Notes: generated by a model from the sequence alone, not told the origin. Positions 48,534 through 58,033 are shown, counted from the stretch's first letter. The stretch is 64,000 nucleotides of DNA from Pseudoxanthomonas suwonensis (GCA_003240695.1 QFNC01000012.1:9040-73039); one strand, 5' to 3'. Program-made: numbers and translations.

Positions 48534-51500
48534 ATGTCACCACCGTCGCTTTTCCGTCGCCATGCATTGTGCGGGGCCGTGCTACTCGCGCTTGCCATCG
48601 TGACCGCGCAACCGGTGCAGGCGCAGAGCGTGACCGGTGCGGTGGCAGGCCGGGCGAATGCAGGTGACCAGATCACCGTCACGCATGCCAGCACGGGATT
48701 CACCCGTACCGTCACGGCGGATGCCAGCGGCAACTATCGCCTGGGGGCGTTGCAGGTGGGGCAATACACTCTGCAAGTGACCCGCGACGGGCAACCCATG
48801 GGCGAGCCGATTGCGGTGGATGTGGCCTTGGGCGGCACCACCACCGTCAATCTCGACAGTGCCGGCGGGGTGGCGAATCTCGCGGCCGTGACGGTGGTCG
48901 GCGAGCGCGTGGTCAATCGCGTCGATGTGCGATCGACGGAATCCGCCACGAATGTCACCCGCGAAGAGATCGCGCGGATGCCGGTCGACCAGAGTCTGGC
49001 GTCCGTGGCGCTGCTGGCGCCGGGCGTGATCGGCGGCAATGCCTCCTTCGGCGGTATTTCCTTCGGCGGCTCGTCCATCGCCGAGAATTCGATCTTCATC
49101 AACGGATTGAACGTCACCGACTTCTATCGTCGGCACAGTTTTTCCACGGCGCCCTTCGCCTTCTTCAAGGAATTCCAGGTCAAGACCGGCGGCTATTCGG
49201 TGGAATTCGGCCGCAGCACCGGCGGCGTCATCAATGCCGTCAGTCGTTCGGGCAGCAACGAGTTCCACGGCGGCGTGGAACTCACCTTCGAGCCCAAGGC
49301 ACTGCGCTCCAGTGCCGACGATCATTACTACGACGACGGCAGCGTGAACGTGCTGTCCAGCCATGACGAACGCGCGTTTTTCAAGGCCAATGCCTGGGCC
49401 TCCGGGCCGCTGGTGCAGGACAAGCTGTTCCTGTTCGCCATGTACGAGCGCCGCAATTCGGATTCCGGATTCACCCGCGCCGATGGTGTCACCTGGACCG
49501 AACGCTCGTCGAACGACGGCTTCTGGGGTGCGAAGCTTGACTGGAACATCACCGACAACCATCTGCTCGGCCTGCTTGCGTTCTCGGACGCTGGCGATTC
49601 GAAAGACAGGGAATACGCTTACGATTTCGATACCTCCACCGTCGACACCGAACCGCCGCGCCGGTCCACCGCATCCACCGGCGGCAGGAGCGAATCGATC
49701 AGCTACACCGGCTATTTCGGCGAAAACTTCACCGTCAAGGCCATGTACGGCATCAACCGCAGCAGCAGTTACGTGCGGTCTCCTGCGGACAGCGCCTGCG
49801 ACTGGGTCACCTACAACGCGGCATCCTACAGGGCAGCCTACGAGGCGATGGGCAGCCCCATACTGGGCTGCCATCCCGGCTCGGATGTCGTCTCGCACGA
49901 CGACCAACGCAAGGTCAAACGCCTGGATTTGGAATGGGCGCTGGGTGGTCATCTGTTGCGGTTCGGCTGGGATCACGAATTGATGACCACCGATCGGGTC
50001 ACCTTCTATCCCGGCAGCGGCATCCAGTACACGGCTTACGGTCGCACCAGCCCGAATCAGGTGCTCGACAACGATGCCGTGCTGCCTGCTGGCGTCAACG
50101 CCTTTCTGATGGGGCGCAGGCGTGCCGATGGCGGCGTGTTCGACATAGAGGCCAGCGCGCTGTACATCGAGGACGAATGGAGCATCACCCCGAACTTTCT
50201 GCTCAACATCGGCCTGCGCCTGGACAATTTCGAGAATCTCGATGCCGCCGGCGACAGCTACATCAAGCTGGACAAGCTGCTGTCGCCGCGGCTGGGATTC
50301 TCCTGGGACATGAAGGGCGACGGCAGCACCAAGCTGTTCGGCAATCTGGGGCGCTATTACATGCCGGTGCCCAGCATCATCAGCTACAACTTTGCCGGCG
50401 GCCTCACCGACGAGCGCAGTTTCTACGTGCTGGACGGCTGGCGGCCGGAAACCGATCTGGTTACCGGTGCCCAGTACATGGCGCCGATCATCGGCGCGCA
50501 GATCGGGCCGGTGGACGACAGCTTCAATCTGTCCAATGAACCGGTCGACCGCGATCTGGATGCGGTCTACCAGGATGAGTTGATCCTCGGCTTCCAGACC
50601 ATGATCGACCAGGCCTGGTCGTGGGGTGTCAATGCCACCTACCGGCGCATGCCCAATGCCATGGACGACATCCGCATCAATGCGCTGTGCGGCACGCGCC
50701 ACAGCAACGTGTGGGCCATCGCCAATCCGGGCGACGAACTGACCCTGTGGGGCACCACCGCGATAGGCTGCGCTCAGGATGGCTGGGTCACCATCGATAC
50801 CTCGCGCGAGGGCTACATGATGGCCGGCAGCAACCGGATCATCGGCTACTCCGATCCCAAGCGCACCTACAAGTCGGTGGAGTTCCAGATCGATCGCGCC
50901 TGGGACAACAAGTGGGCCTTCAATGCCTCGTACCTGTGGTCGAAACTGGAAGGCAACCACGAAGGTCCGGTGAATTCCGACACCAACTACGGCGATACCG
51001 GCATGGTCCAGCACTGGGACCACCCGGCCAACAACGATCGCTACGGCGATCTGTTCAACGACCATCGCCACCAGATCAAGCTGCGCGGGTCGTACAAGTT
51101 CAACGACATGTGGATGGTCGGCGGCACCTTGACGGCGGTGTCCGGCGGGCCGATCACCGCATTCGGCGTGTCCTGGCCCGGCGAAAGCGGCACCGTGGCC
51201 AGTCCGGTCAGCGAAGGCAGCGGCGGCGGGACCGGCTGGTTGTGCGTGCCCCCCGCCGGTGTGGCCAACTGCAGTACAGTGCCATGGCAGGACCGCGTGT
51301 ACGAGCGCAGCGAGCGTGGCGCGTTCGGTCGCATGCCGTGGATCTACAACCTGGGTGCCAGCGTGACCTGGACCCTTCCGGTCGACACCATCGATCTCAA
51401 GGCGCGTCTGTCGGTGTACAACCTGCTCAACGCACAGGAAGAGGTCAACGTGAGTGCCCGCTACGAAGCCCAACCCGGACAGCGCCGCGACACCTTCGGC

Positions 51501-51560
51501 ACCGGCACGCGCTGGCAGTCGCCGCGCCATGCACAGCTGGTGATCACCTGGAACTTCTGA
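48534..51560 (+). CDS. TonB-dependent receptor, Oar-like, with carboxypeptidase-regulatory N-domain
   Basis: 1008 residues: a signal peptide ending QPVQA, a CarboxypepD_reg-like domain with 'ADASGNYRLGALQVGQYTLQV' at about 60-80, a plug domain ('TREEIARMPVDQSLASVALL', 'GLNVTDFYRRHSF'), then a beta-barrel ending in the Phe of 'HAQLVITWNF', the usual outer membrane insertion signal. Oar-like receptors are common in Xanthomonadaceae and import large substrates, often peptides or carbohydrates. Its placement beside the peptidoglycan genes suggests muropeptide or dipeptide uptake (inference). AAGGGGAG precedes the ATG. Confidence 0.93.
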   Translation: MSPPSLFRRHALCGAVLLALAIVTAQPVQAQSVTGAVAGRANAGDQITVTHASTGFTRTVTADASGNYRLGALQVGQYTLQVTRDGQPMGEPIAVDVALGGTTTVNLDSAGGVANLAAVTVVGERVVNRVDVRSTESATNVTREEIARMPVDQSLASVALLAPGVIGGNASFGGISFGGSSIAENSIFINGLNVTDFYRRHSFSTAPFAFFKEFQVKTGGYSVEFGRSTGGVINAVSRSGSNEFHGGVELTFEPKALRSSADDHYYDDGSVNVLSSHDERAFFKANAWASGPLVQDKLFLFAMYERRNSDSGFTRADGVTWTERSSNDGFWGAKLDWNITDNHLLGLLAFSDAGDSKDREYAYDFDTSTVDTEPPRRSTASTGGRSESISYTGYFGENFTVKAMYGINRSSSYVRSPADSACDWVTYNAASYRAAYEAMGSPILGCHPGSDVVSHDDQRKVKRLDLEWALGGHLLRFGWDHELMTTDRVTFYPGSGIQYTAYGRTSPNQVLDNDAVLPAGVNAFLMGRRRADGGVFDIEASALYIEDEWSITPNFLLNIGLRLDNFENLDAAGDSYIKLDKLLSPRLGFSWDMKGDGSTKLFGNLGRYYMPVPSIISYNFAGGLTDERSFYVLDGWRPETDLVTGAQYMAPIIGAQIGPVDDSFNLSNEPVDRDLDAVYQDELILGFQTMIDQAWSWGVNATYRRMPNAMDDIRINALCGTRHSNVWAIANPGDELTLWGTTAIGCAQDGWVTIDTSREGYMMAGSNRIIGYSDPKRTYKSVEFQIDRAWDNKWAFNASYLWSKLEGNHEGPVNSDTNYGDTGMVQHWDHPANNDRYGDLFNDHRHQIKLRGSYKFNDMWMVGGTLTAVSGGPITAFGVSWPGESGTVASPVSEGSGGGTGWLCVPPAGVANCSTVPWQDRVYERSERGAFGRMPWIYNLGASVTWTLPVDTIDLKARLSVYNLLNAQEEVNVSARYEAQPGQRRDTFGTGTRWQSPRHAQLVITWNF

Positions 51561-51567
51561 TCGGGCC

Positions 51568-53220
51568 GTGGTCGGGTGCATCGTGGCCTGGTTGATACGG
51601 CAGGGTGGCAGGCTGGCGAACGCGTGGCTTCTGGCTGCGTTGATCTGCCTGTCGCTGCCGCCACTCGCCGCTGCGGCCGAAAACAGACGTGTCGATGCCG
51701 CTGCGATCGACACGGCTGCCATCGATGCTGCCTTCGATGCCATCGTGCAGCGATATCCGTTGCCGGGCCTGGCAATCGGCGTGGTCGTCGATGGGCAGGT
51801 GGTCTACACGCGCACCACAGGCGAGCGCGTGGTCGGCTCCGGCCAGCCCATCGACACGCAGACGCTGTTCAAGATCGCCTCCAACAGCAAGGCGATGACC
51901 GCAGCCGTGCTGGGACGGCTGGTCGATGCCGGCAAGCTGCGCTGGGATGATCCGGTCATCAAGCATCTGCCCGACTTCGCCATGCACGATCCATGGGTCA
52001 CGCAGCAGCTGCAGGTGCGCGACCTGCTGATCCACAACAGTGGCCTGGGGCCGGGCGCCGGCGACCTGATGCTGTGGCCCGAGCCCAACCACTTCACCCG
52101 CCAGGACGTGATCCGCGGCCTGCGCCACCTGCAGCCGCTGTACAGCTTCCGTTCCCGCTACGCCTACGACAACACCCTGTACATCGTCGCCGGCGAGGTT
52201 GCGGCCGCCGCGGCCGGCGTGCCGTTCGACCAGCTCCTGCAACGCGAAGTCTTCGATCCGTTGCGGATGACCCGTTGCCAGGCCGGCGCCTTCGACTTGC
52301 AGACTGTCGGCAACGTGGCCCAGCCGCATGGGCATCAGGACGGTCGCACCGTGGTGATCCGTGCTGACCCGCCGCAGGTACCCGAAACCCCGATGCTGGC
52401 TGCCGGCGGCATCCGCTGCAGCCTGGACGACATGCTGCGCTGGGTGCAGGCATGGCTGCAGCCGCAGACCGCGCGCGGGCCGGATGGCACGCCGTGGCTG
52501 TCGCAGACCCAGCGAGAGGCGATCTGGACCACGCACACGCCCATGCCATTGACGGCACGCATGCGCCGCTGGGATGTCAGCCATTTTTCCGGCTACGGCT
52601 ACGGCTGGCGGCTGACCGATGTCGATGGCACCGCCAAGGTGTCGCACACCGGCACACTGGCCGGCATGTACTCGGCCGTGACCCTGCTGCCGGAACACGA
52701 TGCCGGATTCGTCATCCTCGTCAACGCCGATGCCGACCAGGCCCGCACCGTCCTCAACCAGGTACTGGTGAAGGCCTTCACGCGACCGGATGCGCATCTG
52801 GACGTGGCCCACTACGCCTCCGAACTGGCGCGCGAGCAGATCGATGCCGCTTCGCCCGCGCAAGCCCTGCAGCCTGCGGCAGAGACTCCATACGCGACAG
52901 CACCGGAACTGCAGGCAGTGCTCGGCCACTATCGCGACCCATGGTTCGGCGGTGTCTCCATCTGTGCAGATGCCGACCGGCACGTGCGCTTCCAGGCGAT
53001 GAAGTCCCCGAAGCTGGTCGGGCCAGTACGCATCGCCCACGGCCGGCCCTACGTGGATTGGACCGATCCCACCATCGAAACCGATGCCTGGCTGGACTTC
53101 GCCGCCACCGCCGCACCCGGGCAGGCTGTACGGCTGCGCATGGCCAAGGTCGACCCGCAGGCCGACTTCAGTGCCGACTTCGAGGACCTGCGTTTAGAGC
53201 GCATCGGACCTTGCCGTTGA
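51568..53220 (+). CDS. secreted beta-lactamase/penicillin-binding-type serine hydrolase
   Basis: 550 residues. A signal peptide (LAAAA, about residue 37) precedes the class C fold: SxxK as Ser105-x-x-Lys108 in 'KIASNSKAM', the YxN motif as 'AYDNTLY', and the KTG-equivalent as 'SHTGTLAGMY'. A C-terminal beta-rich domain (about 430-550) follows. It belongs to family S12 with D-Ala carboxypeptidases, D-aminopeptidases and esterases. It starts 7 nt after the receptor stop and is probably co-transcribed. Possible role: trimming D-amino-acid peptides before uptake; true beta-lactamase activity is not implied. Confidence 0.92.
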   Translation: MVGCIVAWLIRQGGRLANAWLLAALICLSLPPLAAAAENRRVDAAAIDTAAIDAAFDAIVQRYPLPGLAIGVVVDGQVVYTRTTGERVVGSGQPIDTQTLFKIASNSKAMTAAVLGRLVDAGKLRWDDPVIKHLPDFAMHDPWVTQQLQVRDLLIHNSGLGPGAGDLMLWPEPNHFTRQDVIRGLRHLQPLYSFRSRYAYDNTLYIVAGEVAAAAAGVPFDQLLQREVFDPLRMTRCQAGAFDLQTVGNVAQPHGHQDGRTVVIRADPPQVPETPMLAAGGIRCSLDDMLRWVQAWLQPQTARGPDGTPWLSQTQREAIWTTHTPMPLTARMRRWDVSHFSGYGYGWRLTDVDGTAKVSHTGTLAGMYSAVTLLPEHDAGFVILVNADADQARTVLNQVLVKAFTRPDAHLDVAHYASELAREQIDAASPAQALQPAAETPYATAPELQAVLGHYRDPWFGGVSICADADRHVRFQAMKSPKLVGPVRIAHGRPYVDWTDPTIETDAWLDFAATAAPGQAVRLRMAKVDPQADFSADFEDLRLERIGPCR

Positions 53221-53271
53221 TGCCTGCGACAGCAGGACCTGGCAACACGGCAACTCGTGCATCCGGATGTC

Positions 53272-53300
53272 TTGACGCGGTCGCGGCTTCACGATATGTT
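53272..53300 (+). promoter_or_regulatory. predicted promoter of the virB operon
   Basis: TTGACG (53272-53277), exactly 17 nt, TATGTT (53295-53300). Transcription would begin near 53307, just before or inside the inverted repeat ACTACC-N5-GGTAGT. Gives a 5' leader of about 270 nt before virB7. Confidence 0.55.
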
Positions 53301-53309
53301 CACTCCCGT

Positions 53310-53326
53310 ACTACCGGGGGGGTAGT
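53310..53326. promoter_or_regulatory. inverted repeat at the predicted T4SS transcription start (operator candidate)
   Basis: ACTACC (53310-53315), five G residues (53316-53320), GGTAGT (53321-53326): a perfect 6-bp dyad. Centred about 11 nt after the predicted start site, a place where a repressor would block transcription. Could also form a small hairpin in the mRNA 5' end. Confidence 0.45.
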
Positions 53327-53574
53327 CAGCCATCACGGTTCTGCCAACAGGCACCCGCGTTGCCGGCTACACGACACAACGACCGATCTCGCACGGAGGC
53401 GTGCTGGACATGCGAAGCAATGGGACTCAACAGCATCGCTCGGCTCCAGGCAAGACCAGTTTTGGCGCTTGCCACGTTTCCGGTAGCGCTTCCTCATTCC
53501 CCGGCCGCTGTGCATCGCACTCGGACCGGATTTTTTGAACGCATCTTCATCAAATAACCTTGACTGGTGATGGC

Positions 53575-54012
53575 ATGACATACCCACTACCCCGGAATTG
53601 GCAACTCGCCGTGCTGCTGCTGACATTGGCAGGTACCTTGGCTGCATGCGGAACGGATCCTGCGCCGAATTTCCGCGGCCGCTGGCGTACGGTCAACCAC
53701 TACACGGTGCAGCCGGAGGAAATCCCGCTGCACACGGCGTACGTATTTGCGCCCTCGCCGCTGGACCACACGCTCAAGGCCATGCTGACACGCTGGGCCC
53801 GCGATTCCAAGATGACGCTGTCGTATCTGGCACCTTCCGATTACACCCTGCACCAGCCGGTGGCGCACATCAGCACTTCCAGCATCCAGCACGCCGTCGG
53901 AGAACTGTCACAGGCCTATGCCGCGCAGGGCGTGTCGGTCACGTATGCCAACAACCAGATCGTGGTGCGTGGCGGCACCGTGTCGGCGGCTGCGCCGGCA
54001 AACAGTCGCTGA
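53575..54012 (+). CDS. virB7: T4SS outer-membrane lipoprotein VirB7 with N0 domain
   Basis: 145 residues from the ATG at 53575 (MTYPLPRNW). The lipobox 'LAGTLAAC' puts the lipidated Cys at 25. Conjugative VirB7 proteins are only about 50 residues. Here residues 55-135 ('IPLHTAYVFAPSPLDHTLKA', ending 'VSVTYANNQIVVRG') form an N0-like domain resembling secretin and TonB-signalling domains. This extended VirB7 is the hallmark of the Xanthomonas/Stenotrophomonas bacteria-killing T4SS, where the N0 domains build an extra outer ring of the core complex. First gene of the operon, 51 nt before virB8. Confidence 0.92.
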   Translation: MTYPLPRNWQLAVLLLTLAGTLAACGTDPAPNFRGRWRTVNHYTVQPEEIPLHTAYVFAPSPLDHTLKAMLTRWARDSKMTLSYLAPSDYTLHQPVAHISTSSIQHAVGELSQAYAAQGVSVTYANNQIVVRGGTVSAAAPANSR

Positions 54013-54063
54013 TTCCGCGATTCTCCGCTCCAAACGACGCCCGAACGTCCTTCAGCACAGCGC

Positions 54064-54996
54064 ATGAAACTCAAGAAAACCAAGACATCCGACAAGATCG
54101 ACGGCGCCGTCAACGATGCCATCGATTACGAAATCACGGTTGCCGACCTCGCGCGCAAAAGTGCCCGTCGTGCGTGGATGGTCACCTGGGCATCCCTGCT
54201 GATGTCGCTGATCCTTGCCGGCGGCTACTATTACATGCTGCCGCTGAAGGAAAAAGTGCCCTATTTGATCATGGCTGATGCCTATACGGGTACCAGTTCG
54301 GTCACCCAGTTGCGCAATTCCGCCAGCTACCAGACCGTCACCGCCAGCGAGGTGGTCAACCGCAGCAACATCGCCAGTTTCATTCTGGCGCGCGAGTCGT
54401 TCGATGTGTCGGCCATCGGTACGCGTGACTGGAGAATGCTGCACACCATGAGTTCCAGGGAAGTCTCCCAGGAATACACCAACCATCATTCCCGCCGCAA
54501 TCCAGCCAGTCCGATCAATCTGTATGGCAGGACGCGCGCCATCCGCATCAACATTCTCAGCATCACGCCGTCTGGCCGAAGTGCCGGCGGAGCCGCGACT
54601 GGTGCCACCGTGCGTTTTCAGCGCACATTGTTCAACAAGACCGATGGTACGGCACAGCCACTGGACAACAAGATCGCAACGATGGCGTTCGAGTACAAGC
54701 CGAACCTCAGCATGAGCGAGGAGGACCGGCTGCTGAACCCGCTGGGCTTCCAGGTGACCGACTATCGCGTGGATACCGATTTTTCGGTACAGCCCCCGCC
54801 GGAAGTGCGCATCAATGCCGCGCCGCCGACGGTGCCGGACGTGGGGGCGCCGATGCAGGCCCAACCGCAAGGTGCTCCCGGAGACGTTCAGACACAGCCA
54901 ACCGACGGTGCCAATCAGCAGGCAGTGCCAGGCCAGCGGACACAGCAGGCCGCCAGCGGACCAAACACGATCCAGAATGGAGGAAACGTCCCATGA
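54064..54996 (+). CDS. virB8: T4SS inner membrane protein VirB8
   Basis: 310 residues: a short cytoplasmic N-terminus, one transmembrane helix (about 37-59, 'MVTWASLLMSLILAGGYYYM'), then the NTF2-like periplasmic domain containing 'SREVSQEYTNHH' and 'YKPNLSMSEEDRLLNPLGFQ'. A Pro/Gln/Ala-rich tail of about 70 residues follows, longer than in conjugative VirB8. It bridges the inner membrane complex and the core. Overlaps virB9 by four bases. Confidence 0.95.
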   Translation: MKLKKTKTSDKIDGAVNDAIDYEITVADLARKSARRAWMVTWASLLMSLILAGGYYYMLPLKEKVPYLIMADAYTGTSSVTQLRNSASYQTVTASEVVNRSNIASFILARESFDVSAIGTRDWRMLHTMSSREVSQEYTNHHSRRNPASPINLYGRTRAIRINILSITPSGRSAGGAATGATVRFQRTLFNKTDGTAQPLDNKIATMAFEYKPNLSMSEEDRLLNPLGFQVTDYRVDTDFSVQPPPEVRINAAPPTVPDVGAPMQAQPQGAPGDVQTQPTDGANQQAVPGQRTQQAASGPNTIQNGGNVP

Positions 54997-55745
54997 GTTT
55001 TGCGCGACTTCTTGCGCTCGGCATGATGTTCATGGCGACGCTGGTGGCATCGGGCGCCGCATACGCCCAGGTCATTACCGAATACCCCTACGAGCCGAAC
55101 CGGGTCTACCCGGTACGTACCGGGCTGGGCATCACCACCCAGATCGAACTGAGTCCGAACGAAAAGATTCTCGACTACAGCACCGGTTTCAGCAGCGGCT
55201 GGGAACTGACCCGGCGCGACAACGTGTTCTACATCAAGCCGAAGAATGTCGATGTGGACACCAACATGACCATCCGTACCGAACAGCACGCCTACATGTT
55301 CGAACTGAAGGTGGTGGCCACGGACTGGCGCACGCTGGATCAGGCCAAGCAGGCCGGCGTGCAATACAAGATCACTTTCGCCTACCCCAACGACACCAAG
55401 TTCGTGACCGAGGCGGAAGCGGTTCCGGAACTCAGCACGCGGCTCGATCCGAACCGGATCTACAATTTCGACTACGAGTACTCCACCCGCAGCAAGAGCC
55501 GCTGGCTGATTCCGTCCGCCATCTACGACGACGGGCAATTCACCTACATCAAGCTCAGTGCGATGAAGGGCATTCCGACCGGCAATTTTCCGACCGTGCA
55601 TGGCCGGGAGCGACGCCGCTCGGATGATTTCGTCGTCAACACCACGGTCGAAAACGACACGTTGGTGGTCCACGGCATTTATCCCTACCTTGTCCTGCGC
55701 CATGGGGACAATGTCATCGGTATCCGCAGGAGCAAAGGCAAATGA
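54993..55745 (+). CDS. virB9: T4SS core component VirB9
   Basis: 250 residues. Signal peptide cleaved after AYA (residue 25). The N-terminal beta domain ('RVYPVRTGLGITTQIELSPN', 'TTMIRTEQHAYMFEL'-like) and the C-terminal domain ending 'VLRHGDNVIGIRRSKGK' are typical. VirB9 with VirB7 and VirB10 forms the outer-membrane core ring. Start and stop overlap both neighbours by ATGA, implying tight translational coupling. Confidence 0.95.
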   Translation: MSFARLLALGMMFMATLVASGAAYAQVITEYPYEPNRVYPVRTGLGITTQIELSPNEKILDYSTGFSSGWELTRRDNVFYIKPKNVDVDTNMTIRTEQHAYMFELKVVATDWRTLDQAKQAGVQYKITFAYPNDTKFVTEAEAVPELSTRLDPNRIYNFDYEYSTRSKSRWLIPSAIYDDGQFTYIKLSAMKGIPTGNFPTVHGRERRRSDDFVVNTTVENDTLVVHGIYPYLVLRHGDNVIGIRRSKGK

Positions 55746-56968
55746 ACCAGAACATCCCACCGGACGCTCCTGAAGACGGTTACGGCCGTTACCCGGAAGA
55801 CAACAATCCGTATTTCGCCAATCGTGCCACCGTAGAAGCTCCGGACCTGGATGCCAGTGGCCCGGCGCTCCGCAACGAGGAAAACCAGCGGCTGAACCGC
55901 AAGGCACTGCTGTTCCTGGGCGGCATCATCCTGCTGTTGTTGATCATGGGAGCTTGGTTGTATGCGTCGGTGATGAATCGCAACAAGCAGGAAGATGCTC
56001 CTGTCCGGGAAGAAATCGTTTCGATTCCCGATGCGCAAGCTCCGGCTTCGGATCCGATGTTTCCGGACGAGCCCGCTTCCCAGCCCATCGATGTTGCGCC
56101 GATGCCGATGGAACCGTTGCCGCCTATGCCCCCTCCGCCCGACTACTCCTCTGATGGCGGACGTCAGCCGCGCACCCAGTCGCCTCAGCCAACCGGTCCG
56201 ACCTTGATGGAGCGGCGCATGCTGGATGGCGACACGCCCAGCGGCACGCCTCAGAATCCAGCGGATCAGCAGGCAGCCATGATGGAACGCATGCTCGCGG
56301 CGGCCAGTGGCAACAATCAGCAACCCGTTCCGCAAGCAGAACCCGTGCCTGCAACGGCCGCCCAATACATCCGCAATCCGGACGTGCTGATGGTCCGCGG
56401 AACCTACCTGCGCTGCATTCTGGAAACCCGGATCGTCACCGACATCGCCGGCTACACGTCGTGCGTTTTGACCGAGCCCGTTTACTCCATCAATGGCCGC
56501 AGCCTGCTGCTGCCGAAAGGTTCAAAACTGCTGGGACAGTATCAATTGCAATCCAAGCCGATTCCGCGTGTTGCGGTGATCTGGGACCGCATCACCACGC
56601 CCAATGGCATCGATGTCACCATGCAGAGTCCGGGCATCGACAACCTGGGCGGGGCGGGGCATCCGGGCGACATGGATGCACATTGGCCCAGTCGCATCGC
56701 CTCGGCCATGCTGATCAGCCTGATCAGCGACGTGTTCAAGTACGCTGCGGCAAAGCACGGTGAAGGGACCACGGTCACCTATCCCAGCGGGGTGTCGGTC
56801 GAGCAACCGTTCGAAAGCAATACGGCACAGGCAGTTCAGGATCTCGCCGAACAGGCGATCGAACAGAGTGCCAACCGGCCTGTCACCGTGACCATCAACC
56901 AGGGCACCATGCTGTCGGTGTACGTGTCGCAGGACGTCGACTTCAGCCGGGTGATCGCGAACCGGTGA
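55742..56968 (+). CDS. virB10: T4SS core component VirB10
   Basis: 408 residues. A cytoplasmic N-terminus, one transmembrane helix (about 54-78), a Pro-rich periplasmic linker (100-170) and the TrbI/VirB10 beta-barrel domain with 'VRGTYLRCILETRIVTDIAG', 'LLPKGSKLLGQYQL' and 'VTINQGTMLSVYVSQDVDF'. It spans both membranes and senses ATP energy from VirB4/B11. Ends one base into the virB11 start. Confidence 0.96.
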   Translation: MNQNIPPDAPEDGYGRYPEDNNPYFANRATVEAPDLDASGPALRNEENQRLNRKALLFLGGIILLLLIMGAWLYASVMNRNKQEDAPVREEIVSIPDAQAPASDPMFPDEPASQPIDVAPMPMEPLPPMPPPPDYSSDGGRQPRTQSPQPTGPTLMERRMLDGDTPSGTPQNPADQQAAMMERMLAAASGNNQQPVPQAEPVPATAAQYIRNPDVLMVRGTYLRCILETRIVTDIAGYTSCVLTEPVYSINGRSLLLPKGSKLLGQYQLQSKPIPRVAVIWDRITTPNGIDVTMQSPGIDNLGGAGHPGDMDAHWPSRIASAMLISLISDVFKYAAAKHGEGTTVTYPSGVSVEQPFESNTAQAVQDLAEQAIEQSANRPVTVTINQGTMLSVYVSQDVDFSRVIANR

Positions 56969-58017
56969 TGGATGACGATCTTTCGCCGGTCGCGCGGGTT
57001 TCCAACGAATTCCTGGAATACCAGTACGGTGTTCTGGGGATCCTGGAGTACATGTCCTCGCCCGAGGTGACGGAAATCTGCATCAACCGGCCGGGCGAGG
57101 TGTATCTGGAAACAAACACCGGCTGGCGCCGCCTGGACGTGCCGTCGCTCACGTACGATCGGGCGCGGCAGTTCTGCACGGCGGTGGTCAACGAAAGCAA
57201 CACCGGCCAGCGCATCACCGATGCCGATCCGGTGGTGTCGCTCACGTTCCCCACCGGGCAGCGTGCGCAGTTCGTGATTCCGCCGGCCTGCGATCCCGGT
57301 AAGGTCTCCATCACCATCCGTCTGCCGGCCAAGCAGTCGCGTACCCTGCAGCAATACGAGGACCAGGGTTTCTTCGCCGAAATCGTCGAGCAGACCGGCG
57401 AGATCAGCGAGCACGACCGCGAACTGCTGGAGCTCAAGCGCGCCCGCGACTACGCCGGCTTCTTCAAGAAGGCGGTAGCCTACCGCAAGAACGTGGTCGT
57501 GTCCGGCGCCACCGGCAGCGGCAAGACCACGTTCATGAAATCGCTGGTCGACCACATTCCGCCGGACGAACGGCTGGTGACCATCGAGGACGCGCGCGAA
57601 CTGTTCATTCCGCAGCCCAACGTGGTGCACCTGTTGTATTCCAAGGGCGGGCAGAGCACCAGCAATGTCACTGCCAAGAGCTGCATGGAGGCCTGCCTGC
57701 GCATGAAGCCTGACCGCATCATCCTGGCGGAGCTGCGTGGCGATGAGTCGTTCTATTTCATCCGCAACTGCGCATCCGGCCATCCCGGGTCCATCACCAG
57801 CTGCCATGCCGGCAGCACCGAGCAGACCTGGGACCAGCTGGCGCTGATGGTGAAGGCCTCCAACGAGGGCGCCGGCCTGGAGTTCGACACGATCAAGCGA
57901 TTGCTGATGATGACCATCGACATCCTGGTCCACATCAAGGCGCATGCCGGGCGCCGCTTCATCACCGGTATCGACTTCGATCCGCACCGGTCGGTCAGCG
58001 GCGTTAAAAAGGGATGA
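56968..58017 (+). CDS. virB11: T4SS ATPase VirB11
   Basis: 349 residues. Walker A 'VSGATGSGKTTFM' lies near residues 177-189; Asp box 'EDARELFI', Walker B 'RIILAELRGDESF' and His box 'HPGSITSCHAGS' follow. A hexameric GspE-family ATPase that with VirB4 powers assembly and substrate transfer. GTG at 56965 would add one residue. A new promoter-like element begins 17 nt after its stop. Confidence 0.97.
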   Translation: MDDDLSPVARVSNEFLEYQYGVLGILEYMSSPEVTEICINRPGEVYLETNTGWRRLDVPSLTYDRARQFCTAVVNESNTGQRITDADPVVSLTFPTGQRAQFVIPPACDPGKVSITIRLPAKQSRTLQQYEDQGFFAEIVEQTGEISEHDRELLELKRARDYAGFFKKAVAYRKNVVVSGATGSGKTTFMKSLVDHIPPDERLVTIEDARELFIPQPNVVHLLYSKGGQSTSNVTAKSCMEACLRMKPDRIILAELRGDESFYFIRNCASGHPGSITSCHAGSTEQTWDQLALMVKASNEGAGLEFDTIKRLLMMTIDILVHIKAHAGRRFITGIDFDPHRSVSGVKKG

Positions 58018-58033
58018 GCGGTCCATCGCCTGC

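Larger units (their letters stand above)
53221..53574. other. 354-nt regulatory gap before the T4SS operon
   Basis: Holds a good promoter (53272-53300) and an inverted repeat (53310-53326; both listed). A leader of about 270 nt follows, with no strong terminator. Two overlapping small frames exist here: 53410-53538 (43 codons including stop, GGAGG ten bases upstream of the ATG) and 53360-53557 (65 residues, Arg/Ala-rich). Neither has clear coding character. The poly-T near 53531-53536 is not preceded by a hairpin. Confidence 0.5.

Noticed and set aside
48582..51743. 1053-residue frame antisense to the TonB receptor
   Set aside because: Continuous only because stop codons are rare on the opposite strand of GC-rich genes; the plus frame has signal peptide, plug and barrel end.
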